Shown here: piece after piece, positions 53,596-62,337 of the stretch
How positions within the stretch are numbered: position 1 is the first letter of the stretch
Layout: each line of letters opens with the position of its first letter
Assembly (NCBI RefSeq): GCF_003384935.1
Contig: NZ_QTTQ01000009.1
Coordinates: 1-64,000 of the forward strand
Source: Lutibacter oceani
GTDB taxonomy: Bacteria; Bacteroidota; Bacteroidia; Flavobacteriales; Flavobacteriaceae
DNA length: 64,000 nt
Direction: 5' to 3'
The notes under the pieces: model-generated
Told to the model about the DNA's origin: nothing
Database searches by the model: none
Seen by the model: only the letters and a program-made list of their open reading frames with translations
Translations under genes and position numbers: made by a program

Positions 53596-54684
53596 TTGAG
53601 AATAATAGACAAATATATCCTTAAAAAGTTTTTATCTTCTTTTGCACTAGTACTTATTTTACTTTTACCAATTGCAATGGCAATTGATGTTTCTGAAAAG
53701 ATAGATAAATTTTTAAGACATGTAGATTTGTCCGTTGGAGAAATTATAAATGACTATTATGTTCATTTTGTTGTAATTTTCGGAAATACATTTATGCCTT
53801 TGGCATTGTTTATTGCAGTTATTTTTTTTACTTCTAAAATTGCTGGAAATACTGAGATTATTGCAATTCACTCTGCAAAAATATCCTTTACTCGATTTTT
53901 AAAACCTTATTTTATTGGTGCTACAATAGTAACAATTTTTGCTCTTGTCATGAATCATTTTGTTGTTCCAAATAGTAATAAAATTTTTAATGAATTTAGT
54001 AATAAGTATTTAAAAAAGAAAAACTATACACAAGACCTTTTAAATAATATTAATTTACAATTAGGCCCTAACGATTACATTTATTTAAAAAGTTTCAATT
54101 CAAAAACGAACCAAGGACATAAATTTTCTTACGAAAAATTTGAAGGAACTAAATTAAAATATAAGTTAATGGCTGAGAATATTCGTTGGATTGAAAAAGA
54201 TACTATTTTCAGATTAAATACATACAAAAAAAGATTTCTGTTAGAAGGTAAAGATTCCATTGAATCTGGCATAAAATTAGATACTTTAATGTCTTTTGAA
54301 CCTAAAGATTTAATAAATGTTGATGATTTAGCTAAAGAAATGACATCCAATCAATTAGTTGAATATATTGATAAAGCCGAAAATAGAGGAATTGGTAATT
54401 TAAACACGTATCTTGTTGAACTTTACAAAAGAACTAGCTTACCTATTTCAACCTACATACTTACTTTTATAGCAGTTTCTTTGGCGGCTAAAAAACGCAG
54501 AGGTGGTATGGGGGTTAATTTGGCAATTGGAATTACACTTATGTTTATTTATGTATTTTTCTTGAAAATTGCCGAAGTTTTAGGTGCTGGAGCTGAAACA
54601 AATGCACTTGTAATGGTATGGCTTCCTAACATATTTTTTGGAGCTTTAGCAGTATACTTATATTTAAGAAATGCCAAAAACTAA
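53596..54684 (+). CDS. LptF/LptG-family permease
   Basis: The 362 residues begin at TTG with MRIIDKYILKKFLSSFALVL, the standard N terminus of LptF/G. There are three N-terminal helices, a periplasmic beta-jellyroll (about 125-265) and three C-terminal helices (from LPISTYILTFIAVSLAAKKRRGG). The protein is part of the LptB2FG extractor that lifts lipopolysaccharide from the inner membrane. The end overlaps the EamA gene by 14 nt. Confidence 0.88.
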   Translation: MRIIDKYILKKFLSSFALVLILLLPIAMAIDVSEKIDKFLRHVDLSVGEIINDYYVHFVVIFGNTFMPLALFIAVIFFTSKIAGNTEIIAIHSAKISFTRFLKPYFIGATIVTIFALVMNHFVVPNSNKIFNEFSNKYLKKKNYTQDLLNNINLQLGPNDYIYLKSFNSKTNQGHKFSYEKFEGTKLKYKLMAENIRWIEKDTIFRLNTYKKRFLLEGKDSIESGIKLDTLMSFEPKDLINVDDLAKEMTSNQLVEYIDKAENRGIGNLNTYLVELYKRTSLPISTYILTFIAVSLAAKKRRGGMGVNLAIGITLMFIYVFFLKIAEVLGAGAETNALVMVWLPNIFFGALAVYLYLRNAKN

Positions 54685-55555
54685 ATTAAATAATTACCTA
54701 CACCTTCACCTTTTGGTGTTTATTTGGGGTTTTACAGCAATTTTAGGTGCACTCATAAATATTGATGCTATACCTTTAGTTTGGTATAGAATGCTTTTTG
54801 CAGTGATTTTAGTTTTTATTTATTTTTTATTTAAAAAGAAGAATTTAAAAATTTCAAAAAAAGCATTTGTAAAATTTTTTATTAGTGGCATTTTAATAGC
54901 ATTACATTGGATTGCCTTTTTTTCAGCAATAAAAGTATCTAATGTATCTATTGCATTGGTAGCTATGAGTACAGGAGCCTTATTTACCTCCTTAATTGAG
55001 CCTTTATTTTTTAAAAGACGACTCATTTTTTTAGAATTAATATTTGGTCTTATTGTAATTTCCGGATTGTATATTATTTTTAATGTTGAAAGTGAACATA
55101 CCTTGGGAATAATATATGCACTTATTGCTTCTTTTTTGTCTGCATTATTTACCGTATTAAACGGACTTTTTATAAAACAGTATAATGCTGAAACAATTTC
55201 GTTTTATCAATTATTTTTTGGGGTGGCATTTATAACAATTTATATTTATTTTACAACTGGATTTACCATTGAAGATTTTTCGTTAACCACCTCTGATATT
55301 ATATATTTATTAATATTAAGCAGTTTTTGTACTGCCTATGCCTTTATTGCTTCAGTTAAAATAATGAAATATTTAACACCATATACAGTTATGCTAACAA
55401 TAAATTTAGAACCTGTTTATGGAATTATTTTAGCAGTGATAATTTTTGGTGAAAAAGAAAAAATGAGCCCCCAATTTTACATTGGGGCACTGGTTATTTT
55501 AATAACCGTAATTGTAAATGGAATATTAAAAAATAAAAAAAAGAGTGTAACTTAA
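54671..55555 (+). CDS. EamA-family (DMT) transporter
   Basis: The 294 residues form ten hydrophobic helices in two EamA repeats (about 5-135 and 145-285), with [11 protein letters not shown] and [18 protein letters not shown] as the matching segments. The family exports metabolites or takes up small solutes; the substrate is unknown. Its start overlaps the LptF/G gene by 14 nt. Confidence 0.85.
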   Translation: MPKTKLNNYLHLHLLVFIWGFTAILGALINIDAIPLVWYRMLFAVILVFIYFLFKKKNLKISKKAFVKFFISGILIALHWIAFFSAIKVSNVSIALVAMSTGALFTSLIEPLFFKRRLIFLELIFGLIVISGLYIIFNVESEHTLGIIYALIASFLSALFTVLNGLFIKQYNAETISFYQLFFGVAFITIYIYFTTGFTIEDFSLTTSDIIYLLILSSFCTAYAFIASVKIMKYLTPYTVMLTINLEPVYGIILAVIIFGEKEKMSPQFYIGALVILITVIVNGILKNKKKSVT

Positions 55556-55577
55556 CAATCAAAAATACAGAAGTTGT

Positions 55578-55585
55578 TATATTTG
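55578..55585 (+). promoter_or_regulatory. -7 element for accA
   Basis: TATATTTG (TAnnTTTG) lies 23 nt before the accA start. Confidence 0.4.
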
Positions 55586-55608
55586 TTGTTACATCTAAAC
55601 TTAATAAT

Positions 55609-56562
55609 ATGGAATATTTAGATTTTGAACTACCAATTAAAGAACTAGAAGAACAATTAGATAAATGTGAACTAATTGGTAAGGAAAGTGAAGTTGATAT
55701 GACTGAAAGTTGTAAAAACATTGAAAAAAAACTGCTAAAAACTAAAAAAGATATTTATAAAAACTTAACAGCCTGGCAAAGAGTTCAGCTATCACGACAT
55801 CCAAATAGGCCGTACACTTTAGATCATATAAATTTTCTTACCAATGGTACTTTTATGGAACTTCATGGAGACAGAACTGTAAAAGATGACAAAGCAATGG
55901 TTGGTGGATTAGGTAAAATTGGAGATCAATCATTTATGTTTATTGGTCAACAAAAAGGTTACAATACTAAAACACGTCAATATAGAAACTTTGGAATGTC
56001 TAACCCTGAAGGCTATAGAAAAGCATTAAGGTTAATGAAAATGGCCGAAAAATTCGGAGTTCCAGTAATTACCTTATTAGACACACCTGGGGCTTATCCT
56101 GGATTAGAAGCTGAGGAGCGTGGACAAGGTGAAGCTATTGCTCGAAATATTTTTGAAATGACTCGCTTAAAAACACCTATTATTACTATTGTAATTGGTG
56201 AAGGTGCATCTGGAGGTGCATTAGGAATTGGTGTTGGAGATAGAGTTTATATGATGGAAAATACTTGGTATTCAGTTATTTCACCTGAATCTTGTTCCTC
56301 AATTTTATGGAGAAGTTGGGAACACAAAGAGGAAGCAGCAGAAGCTTTAAAATTAACTGCTGTTGATATGAAAAAACAAAAATTAATTGATGGTATTATT
56401 AAAGAACCTCTTGGTGGAGCACATTACGATCGTGAAGGAGCTTTTAAAGAAGTTGAAAAAACCATTATTAGTGCATATAGTGAATTAAAAGATTTAACAC
56501 CTAAAGATCTGGTTAAAAAAAGAATGGATAAATACGCCGAAATGGGCGAATTTAAGGCATAA
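55609..56562 (+). CDS. accA: Acetyl-CoA carboxylase carboxyltransferase alpha subunit
   Basis: The 317 residues match full-length AccA. It moves carboxyl groups from biotin to acetyl-CoA together with AccD, making malonyl-CoA for fatty acids. [69 protein letters not shown] and [15 protein letters not shown] are all present. A strong terminator follows. Confidence 0.97.
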   Translation: MEYLDFELPIKELEEQLDKCELIGKESEVDMTESCKNIEKKLLKTKKDIYKNLTAWQRVQLSRHPNRPYTLDHINFLTNGTFMELHGDRTVKDDKAMVGGLGKIGDQSFMFIGQQKGYNTKTRQYRNFGMSNPEGYRKALRLMKMAEKFGVPVITLLDTPGAYPGLEAEERGQGEAIARNIFEMTRLKTPIITIVIGEGASGGALGIGVGDRVYMMENTWYSVISPESCSSILWRSWEHKEEAAEALKLTAVDMKKQKLIDGIIKEPLGGAHYDREGAFKEVEKTIISAYSELKDLTPKDLVKKRMDKYAEMGEFKA

Positions 56563-56572
56563 AATAATTATT

Positions 56573-56602
56573 AAAACCTCTCAAATTTGAGAGGTTTTTT
56601 TT
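56573..56602 (+). terminator. Terminator after accA
   Basis: AACCTCTCAAA runs directly into its inverse TTTGAGAGGTT, followed by eight T residues. Confidence 0.8.
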
Positions 56603-56616
56603 ATTAATTTTATGCT

Positions 56617-58143
56617 ATGTATATACTTTCTTCAATCCAAATGGCTAAAGCAGATAAAGCCACTATTGAAATTAGCGGAATAACTTCAACTGAATTAATG
56701 GAACATGCAGCAACAAAATGCTTTCATTGGTTACATACTCGTTTACAAGGCCAAAAAGTTAAAATACACGTTTTTTGTGGAATTGGTAATAATGGTGGTG
56801 ATGGATTAGTAATTGCGAGACACCTACATCAACACGGATACAATGTTAATTGTTATGTTGTAAATTTTAGTGAAAAAAGAACGGAAGAGTTTTTAGTAAA
56901 TTACAATAGATTAAAGGAAATTGGAGAATGGCCAACTGTAATAAATAATGAAAATGATTTTCCTGATGTGGCTTTTGAAGATATTGTAATAGATGCAATT
57001 TTTGGAAATGGTTTAACAAGGGAACCAGAAGGTTTTACAAAAAAACTAATTGAATATATTAATAATACTAAAGTTTTTACACTTGCTATAGATTTTCCTT
57101 CAGGATTGTATAGCAACTCCTCAGTAACTGATAAAAATGCTGTTTTAAAAGCAGGTCACACACTTACTTTTCAAACACCAAAACTAGCTTTTTTATTACC
57201 TGAAAATAAGGATTTTATAAATACCTGGGAAGTAATAGATATAGGATTGGATGCTGATTTTATTGAGGGCCTTAAACCTCAGAATAATTATATTACAAAA
57301 AATGAAATACTACCAATGTATAAGCCAAGAAATAAATGGTCGCACAAAGGTACTTATGGTCATTCACTTATTATTGGAGGAAGTTTTGGTAAAATTGGCG
57401 CTGTTACTTTGGCCTCAAAAGCTGCTTTAAAAATTGGAAGTGGATTGGTTTCTGCATATGTTCCAAAATGTGGCTATAATATTATCCAAATTTCTGTACC
57501 TGAAGCTATGGTTGAAGTTGATAATGATGCTGCTTTAGAGTATTATAATTTTAAAACTAAAGCTACTGTAATAGGCATCGGTCCAGGAATGGGAACCGTT
57601 GAAAAAACAGCATTGGGTTTTGAACTTTTTATAAAAGAAAACAAACTTCCATTAGTTATTGATGCAGATGCTATTAACTTACTATCTCAAAATAAATTAT
57701 TACTTAAATATTTACCAAAAAATACAGTTTTAACTCCACATCCTAAAGAGCTGGAAAGACTTGTTGGTACTTGGAAAAATGACTTTGAAAAACTTGAAAA
57801 AATCACAAAATTATCTCAAGATTATAATCTAATAATTGTATTAAAAGGAACGCACACAGTTGTAGTTAATGGGACATCAAAATACTTTAATTCAACTGGT
57901 AACCCTGCTTTGGCAACTGCAGGAAGTGGGGATGTTTTAACTGGGATAATTACAGGATTAATTGCTCAAGGTTACAAACCAGTTAATGCAGCTATTTTTG
58001 GAGTTTATTTACACGGTAAAACCGCTGATATAGCAATTCAAAATACAGCGCATGAAACTTTTACAGCATCTACAATTTTAGATTATTTACCGAAAGCAAT
58101 TTTAGATTTATTTGAAGAAGAAGTTGAAAATCCTGAGGAATAA
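56617..58143 (+). CDS. nnr: Bifunctional NAD(P)H-hydrate epimerase/ADP-dependent dehydratase
   Basis: The 508 residues repair damaged NADHX/NADPHX. The N-terminal YjeF_N epimerase domain (about 1-215) has FCGIGNNGGDGLVIARHL and an Asp in DAIFGNGL. The C-terminal ribokinase-like dehydratase (about 225-500) has GTYGHSLIIGGSFGKIGA, GPGMG, HPKE and TAGSGDVLTGIITG. The fusion is the normal bacterial arrangement. Confidence 0.93.
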   Translation: MYILSSIQMAKADKATIEISGITSTELMEHAATKCFHWLHTRLQGQKVKIHVFCGIGNNGGDGLVIARHLHQHGYNVNCYVVNFSEKRTEEFLVNYNRLKEIGEWPTVINNENDFPDVAFEDIVIDAIFGNGLTREPEGFTKKLIEYINNTKVFTLAIDFPSGLYSNSSVTDKNAVLKAGHTLTFQTPKLAFLLPENKDFINTWEVIDIGLDADFIEGLKPQNNYITKNEILPMYKPRNKWSHKGTYGHSLIIGGSFGKIGAVTLASKAALKIGSGLVSAYVPKCGYNIIQISVPEAMVEVDNDAALEYYNFKTKATVIGIGPGMGTVEKTALGFELFIKENKLPLVIDADAINLLSQNKLLLKYLPKNTVLTPHPKELERLVGTWKNDFEKLEKITKLSQDYNLIIVLKGTHTVVVNGTSKYFNSTGNPALATAGSGDVLTGIITGLIAQGYKPVNAAIFGVYLHGKTADIAIQNTAHETFTASTILDYLPKAILDLFEEEVENPEE

Positions 58144-58157
58144 TCTTAAACAAATAT

Positions 58158-58198
58158 AAAGAGGTTGTATAAAATGTGAAATTTTATACAACCTCTTT
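58158..58198. terminator. Bidirectional terminator
   Basis: An 18-bp perfect stem (58158-58175 with 58181-58198, arms AAAGAGGTTG.../...CAACCTCTTT) with a 5-nt loop separates convergent genes. Confidence 0.85.
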
Positions 58199-58218
58199 AT
58201 TATTAAAATATTTTTATC

Positions 58219-59229
58219 TTAAAGCCCTAACTCCTCAAATAATTCTCTAAGTTTTGGATTTGAAGGTCTATCAGCATCAGCATCTACAATATTTCCATTA
58301 GTATCTAATAAAATAAATCTTGGAATTGCATTTATTCCGTATTCAGTAATAAATTCAGATTCAAAATTATTATCTGCAAATAACTGAATTCCTTTTAAAT
58401 CCATATCCTTCACCATAGTTCTCCAAGTTTCGTAAGCTTCTTGCTTATCTACAGATATACTAACAAACGCTATATTTTTATCATGAAAATCTTGTTCTAA
58501 AATCTTTAAGGCAGGAATTTCATCTTTACAAGGTTTACACCAGGTTGCCCAAATATCTAAGTAAACATATTTGCCCTTTAAATCTGATAATGAAGTCTTT
58601 CCTCCATTATAATTTTCATAATTATTAAAGACAGGAGATTGTTTTCCTTTTGCAAAACGCACTAAATTATCATGCATCTTTTCATAATTGGTTTCCAAAT
58701 ACTTAAAAAACATAGAATCGTTATTAGCATCCATTTCAACAATTAACGAATCTAAATTTGGAGCTTCTTCTTTATGTTTGTTAATTATAGCTTTTGCATT
58801 TAAAATTCTCTCATCGTAAGCAGGCTTATCTAACTCAAAATATGTTTTAGGGTTTGCATAATCACTCATAAAAAACAAGCGCTTATTTTCTAAAAAATTA
58901 TTAGTTTCTGCTCCATTCCCTTCAAATTTTATTCCTTCATTAATTTTTTCACCTTTAAACTCTATAGTTAAATTATATCCATTTCTAAGAAAAACTGTTG
59001 CTCTATCATTTCCGTTTGAAATTAAATGTATTCCATCAGTAACTTTAAGAGTGTCAGAAAAACTTCCATCTTTATTTACAGTAATTTCTTTAGAAAAGCC
59101 ATTACCTAAAATTTGTAATTTCTCAACAACTTCTGTTTTTAATTTCCCCTTAATGGTAACAAAATCATTAGATTCAGATTTACAAGAAACTATTATTAGG
59201 ACTAAAAAAAGCCAAATTATTTTTTTCAT
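58219..59229 (-). CDS. TlpA-like thioredoxin lipoprotein (copy B)
   Basis: The 336 residues start with a lipoprotein signal (MKKIIWLFLVLIIVSC). A DUF4369-like N-terminal beta domain (about 20-125) is followed by a helical linker and an AhpC/TSA-type thioredoxin domain (about 200-336) with the redox motif WATWCKPC. It should reduce or exchange disulfides in the envelope. Copy A lies 19 nt upstream in the same orientation with the same layout. Confidence 0.88.
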   Translation of the reverse strand: MKKIIWLFLVLIIVSCKSESNDFVTIKGKLKTEVVEKLQILGNGFSKEITVNKDGSFSDTLKVTDGIHLISNGNDRATVFLRNGYNLTIEFKGEKINEGIKFEGNGAETNNFLENKRLFFMSDYANPKTYFELDKPAYDERILNAKAIINKHKEEAPNLDSLIVEMDANNDSMFFKYLETNYEKMHDNLVRFAKGKQSPVFNNYENYNGGKTSLSDLKGKYVYLDIWATWCKPCKDEIPALKILEQDFHDKNIAFVSISVDKQEAYETWRTMVKDMDLKGIQLFADNNFESEFITEYGINAIPRFILLDTNGNIVDADADRPSNPKLRELFEELGL

Positions 59230-59248
59230 TTGTTATTTAATTTTTTTA

Positions 59249-60622
59249 TTAAATATTGTTTTCATCAAACATTTCAATTAATTTTTTTTCTGATGGTCTT
59301 GGAGCATTAGAACTAACAATATTTCCATTCGGATCAATTAAAATAAAACGTGGAATTCCTTTAATTAAATACCCTTTAACAAAATCAGATTCCCAATTTT
59401 TATCAGAAAACAATTGAATACCCTTTAATTCTTTTTCCGAAACCATTGCTTTCCATTTATCGTGATCTTTTTCAACATCTACTGAAATACTTACAAATTC
59501 AATATTTTTTCCATGGTATTTTGCTTCAACTTCTTTCAAAAATGGAATTTCAGCTTTACAAGGTCCACACCAAGTTGCCCAAACATCAACATAAACAAAC
59601 TTCCCTTTTAAATCATCTAAAGAAGTAGTTCCTCCTTTAAAATTTTCATATCCTTCAAATTTTGGAGAAACCATACCTTTTGCTACAGTTTTTAACTTGT
59701 TATAGCTTTCAGTAATTTCTTTTTTATTTTCTTCATTTGTTGAAGCTGCCATAAATGCACTATAAAAATCTTCTAATTCATTAGTGTAAGTAATTCCATA
59801 TTTGGAATTTACATATACCAATTTATTTTTAATAGTTTCATTTGTAATTTTAGCAGCTGTTTTAAGAAATGCAACATCTTCTGAAACAGACTCATTTTCA
59901 GCTAGTTTTGCAGCTTCTTTTTGGTAATGTGAATTCACTAAATTCTCATAAACTGATGAAGCCAAAAAATCTTCTTCATTATCATAAGTTATAGTTTCCA
60001 ATTCATTTAAAAATCCTTCAGATACTTTAAAATCTTTCTTTTTAGCATAGTGCCCATGGTATAATTCATATTTATCAACCATACTTAGGTATGCATAATT
60101 AATATTTCTCTTTTCCTTTGCTTTAAAATCTTCTGAAACTCCTGAACTAGCATTCAATAACGCTTCAGATGAACTCTTAATTTCACTAATTTTAGTTTTA
60201 TATGCATCTTCTTCTAATAAATAAATACCAATTCCTTCTCCCATTAATTCTGCTTCCTTTTTGCTTTTAGCGGCTAAATAGTTGTTTATTTCGGACCCTA
60301 TACCAGAAAATGTTAGCGTATTCTCAAAATCATTTGCATCGTAATTAATTTCTATATTATCTCCCTTATTTAAATTAACAGAAGCTCTGTTTTTACCATC
60401 ATAAATAATATATACACCTTCTTTAACAGTTAACGTATCAACAAAACTACCATCTTCTGCAACTTCAATAGTTTTTTTAATTGAACGATCTAAGCTATTA
60501 AATGTAAATTCACCAGCACTTATATTTGCTATTTTACCAGATAATATTGCATAGTCAATTGTAGTTTCTTGTTTACAAGATATTATTGTTAAAATGGCAA
60601 TAAATAGTCCTATTTTTCTCAT
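59249..60622 (-). CDS. TlpA-like thioredoxin lipoprotein (copy A)
   Basis: The 457 residues have a lipoprotein signal (MRKIGLFIAILTIISC), a DUF4369-like domain (about 20-120), a longer helical middle section (about 125-320) than copy B, and the thioredoxin domain with WATWCGPC. The active-site dipeptide Gly-Pro versus Lys-Pro in copy B may tune redox potential. The two genes are separated by 19 nt and form an operon. Confidence 0.88.
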   Translation of the reverse strand: MRKIGLFIAILTIISCKQETTIDYAILSGKIANISAGEFTFNSLDRSIKKTIEVAEDGSFVDTLTVKEGVYIIYDGKNRASVNLNKGDNIEINYDANDFENTLTFSGIGSEINNYLAAKSKKEAELMGEGIGIYLLEEDAYKTKISEIKSSSEALLNASSGVSEDFKAKEKRNINYAYLSMVDKYELYHGHYAKKKDFKVSEGFLNELETITYDNEEDFLASSVYENLVNSHYQKEAAKLAENESVSEDVAFLKTAAKITNETIKNKLVYVNSKYGITYTNELEDFYSAFMAASTNEENKKEITESYNKLKTVAKGMVSPKFEGYENFKGGTTSLDDLKGKFVYVDVWATWCGPCKAEIPFLKEVEAKYHGKNIEFVSISVDVEKDHDKWKAMVSEKELKGIQLFSDKNWESDFVKGYLIKGIPRFILIDPNGNIVSSNAPRPSEKKLIEMFDENNI

Positions 60623-60651
60623 GATTTTAATTTATTTAAAATTTAATTTTT

Positions 60652-60659
60652 CAAAGATA
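60652..60659 (-). promoter_or_regulatory. -7 element for the thioredoxin lipoprotein operon
   Basis: The minus strand reads TATCTTTG (TAnnTTTG), 29 nt before the copy A start. Confidence 0.4.
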
Positions 60660-60755
60660 AAACTAATTATTCAATTTATTTCCTATCATATTACTTTAAC
60701 AAATTATTTGCATATATGAAATGGTTTATTCAATTTTACTATCCAAATAATATAT

Positions 60756-62264
60756 ATGAACAACATACATTATATAGATCAAAAAATATTAGATTTTGAA
60801 GTCTTAAACGATATAATTAATACGGATAAACAGTTAAAACTTTCCAAAATATCTATAGAGAATATAAATAACTGTCGCCTTTATTTAGACAAAAAAATTA
60901 AAAAAAATAATGATCCCATTTATGGTATAAATACAGGGTTTGGATCTTTATGTAATGTGAAAATTGATACTAATAATTTACGCGAATTACAAGAAAACTT
61001 AGTAATGAGCCACGCTTGCGGTACTGGTAGTGAAGTACCAAAAGAGATTGTTAAATTAATGCTTTTACTTAAAATTCAATCGTTAAGTTATGGACATTCA
61101 GGAGTGCAACTTGAAACGGTTGAGAGGTTAATTGAATTTTATAATAATAATATTATACCCGTTGTATTTACACAAGGTTCTCTTGGTGCATCTGGAGATT
61201 TAGCTCCTTTAGCACATTTATCTTTACCTCTAATTGGCGAAGGGGAAGTTTATTATAATAATGAAAAAATTTCAAGTTCAGAATTACTAAAAAAATTCAA
61301 TTGGAAAAAAATTGAATTAAAATCTAAAGAAGGACTCGCTTTATTAAATGGAACTCAATTTATGAGTGCTTACGGAGTCCATTTAATTTTAAAATCGTAT
61401 AAACTTTCTTATTTAGCAGATTTAATTGGAACACTTTCTTTAGAAGCATTTGATGGAAGAATTTCACCATTTAATGAATTAATTCATTTTATTAGACCTC
61501 ATAATGGACAAATTAAAACTGCTGAAAGAATACAAGAATTTTTAGAAGAAAGTGAATTAATTTGCCAATATAAAGAACATGTTCAGGATCCATATTCATT
61601 TAGATGTATGCCACAGGTTCATGGTGCAAGTAAAGATGCTTTAGCATATTGTAAAAAAACCTTTTTAACAGAAATTAATTCTGTTACCGACAATCCAAAT
61701 ATTTTTATTGAAGCAGATAAAATTATTTCTGGAGGTAATTTTCACGGACAGCCTTTGGCTCTGGCATTCGATTTTTTAAGTATTGCAATGGCAGAATTGG
61801 GTAATATTTCTGAAAGAAGGACTTTTCAATTGGTTTCAGGGTTAAGAGGTTTACCTCCATTTTTAGTCAAAAATCCTGGTTTAAACAGTGGTTTTATGAT
61901 TCCACAATACACAGCAGCAAGTATTGTTAGCCAAAATAAACAATTGGCAACTCCAGCTTCTGTAGATTCTATTGTATCCAGTAACGGACAAGAAGACCAT
62001 GTAAGTATGGGTGCAAATGGTGCTACTAAAGCTAAACAAATTGTGGATAATATTGAAACTATTTTAGCAATTGAACTTTTAAATGCATCTCAAGCATTAC
62101 ATTTTAGAACTCCTTTAAAAACATCACCTTTTTTAGAATCGCTTTTAACAATGTATAGAAGTGAAGTTCCTTTTATTGAAAATGATAGAGTTTTAAGTTA
62201 TGAAATTAATAAAACAGTTTCTTTTATAAGCACTTTAGATATTGATACTAAAGAATTATTTTAA
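60756..62264 (+). CDS. hutH: Histidine ammonia-lyase
   Basis: The 502 residues convert histidine to urocanate with the self-made MIO cofactor formed from Ala145-Ser146-Gly147 (GASGDLAPLAHLSLPLIGEG). YGINTGFGSLCNV, QDPYSFRCMPQVHGASKD and SVTDNPNIF confirm the family. No other hut gene is adjacent in the window; a terminator follows at once, so it is a single-gene unit. Confidence 0.93.
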   Translation: MNNIHYIDQKILDFEVLNDIINTDKQLKLSKISIENINNCRLYLDKKIKKNNDPIYGINTGFGSLCNVKIDTNNLRELQENLVMSHACGTGSEVPKEIVKLMLLLKIQSLSYGHSGVQLETVERLIEFYNNNIIPVVFTQGSLGASGDLAPLAHLSLPLIGEGEVYYNNEKISSSELLKKFNWKKIELKSKEGLALLNGTQFMSAYGVHLILKSYKLSYLADLIGTLSLEAFDGRISPFNELIHFIRPHNGQIKTAERIQEFLEESELICQYKEHVQDPYSFRCMPQVHGASKDALAYCKKTFLTEINSVTDNPNIFIEADKIISGGNFHGQPLALAFDFLSIAMAELGNISERRTFQLVSGLRGLPPFLVKNPGLNSGFMIPQYTAASIVSQNKQLATPASVDSIVSSNGQEDHVSMGANGATKAKQIVDNIETILAIELLNASQALHFRTPLKTSPFLESLLTMYRSEVPFIENDRVLSYEINKTVSFISTLDIDTKELF

Positions 62265-62266
62265 CT

Positions 62267-62296
62267 AAAAAAGAGGGGTTTAAACCCCTCTTTTTT
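62267..62296. terminator. Terminator after hutH
   Basis: AGAGGGGTTT runs directly into its inverse AAACCCCTCT, with A and T runs on the outside, so it can act in both directions. Confidence 0.85.
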
Positions 62297-62337
62297 AATT
62301 AAATTAACTCCTGAAATTTTATTTAGTTTTCCAAAAA

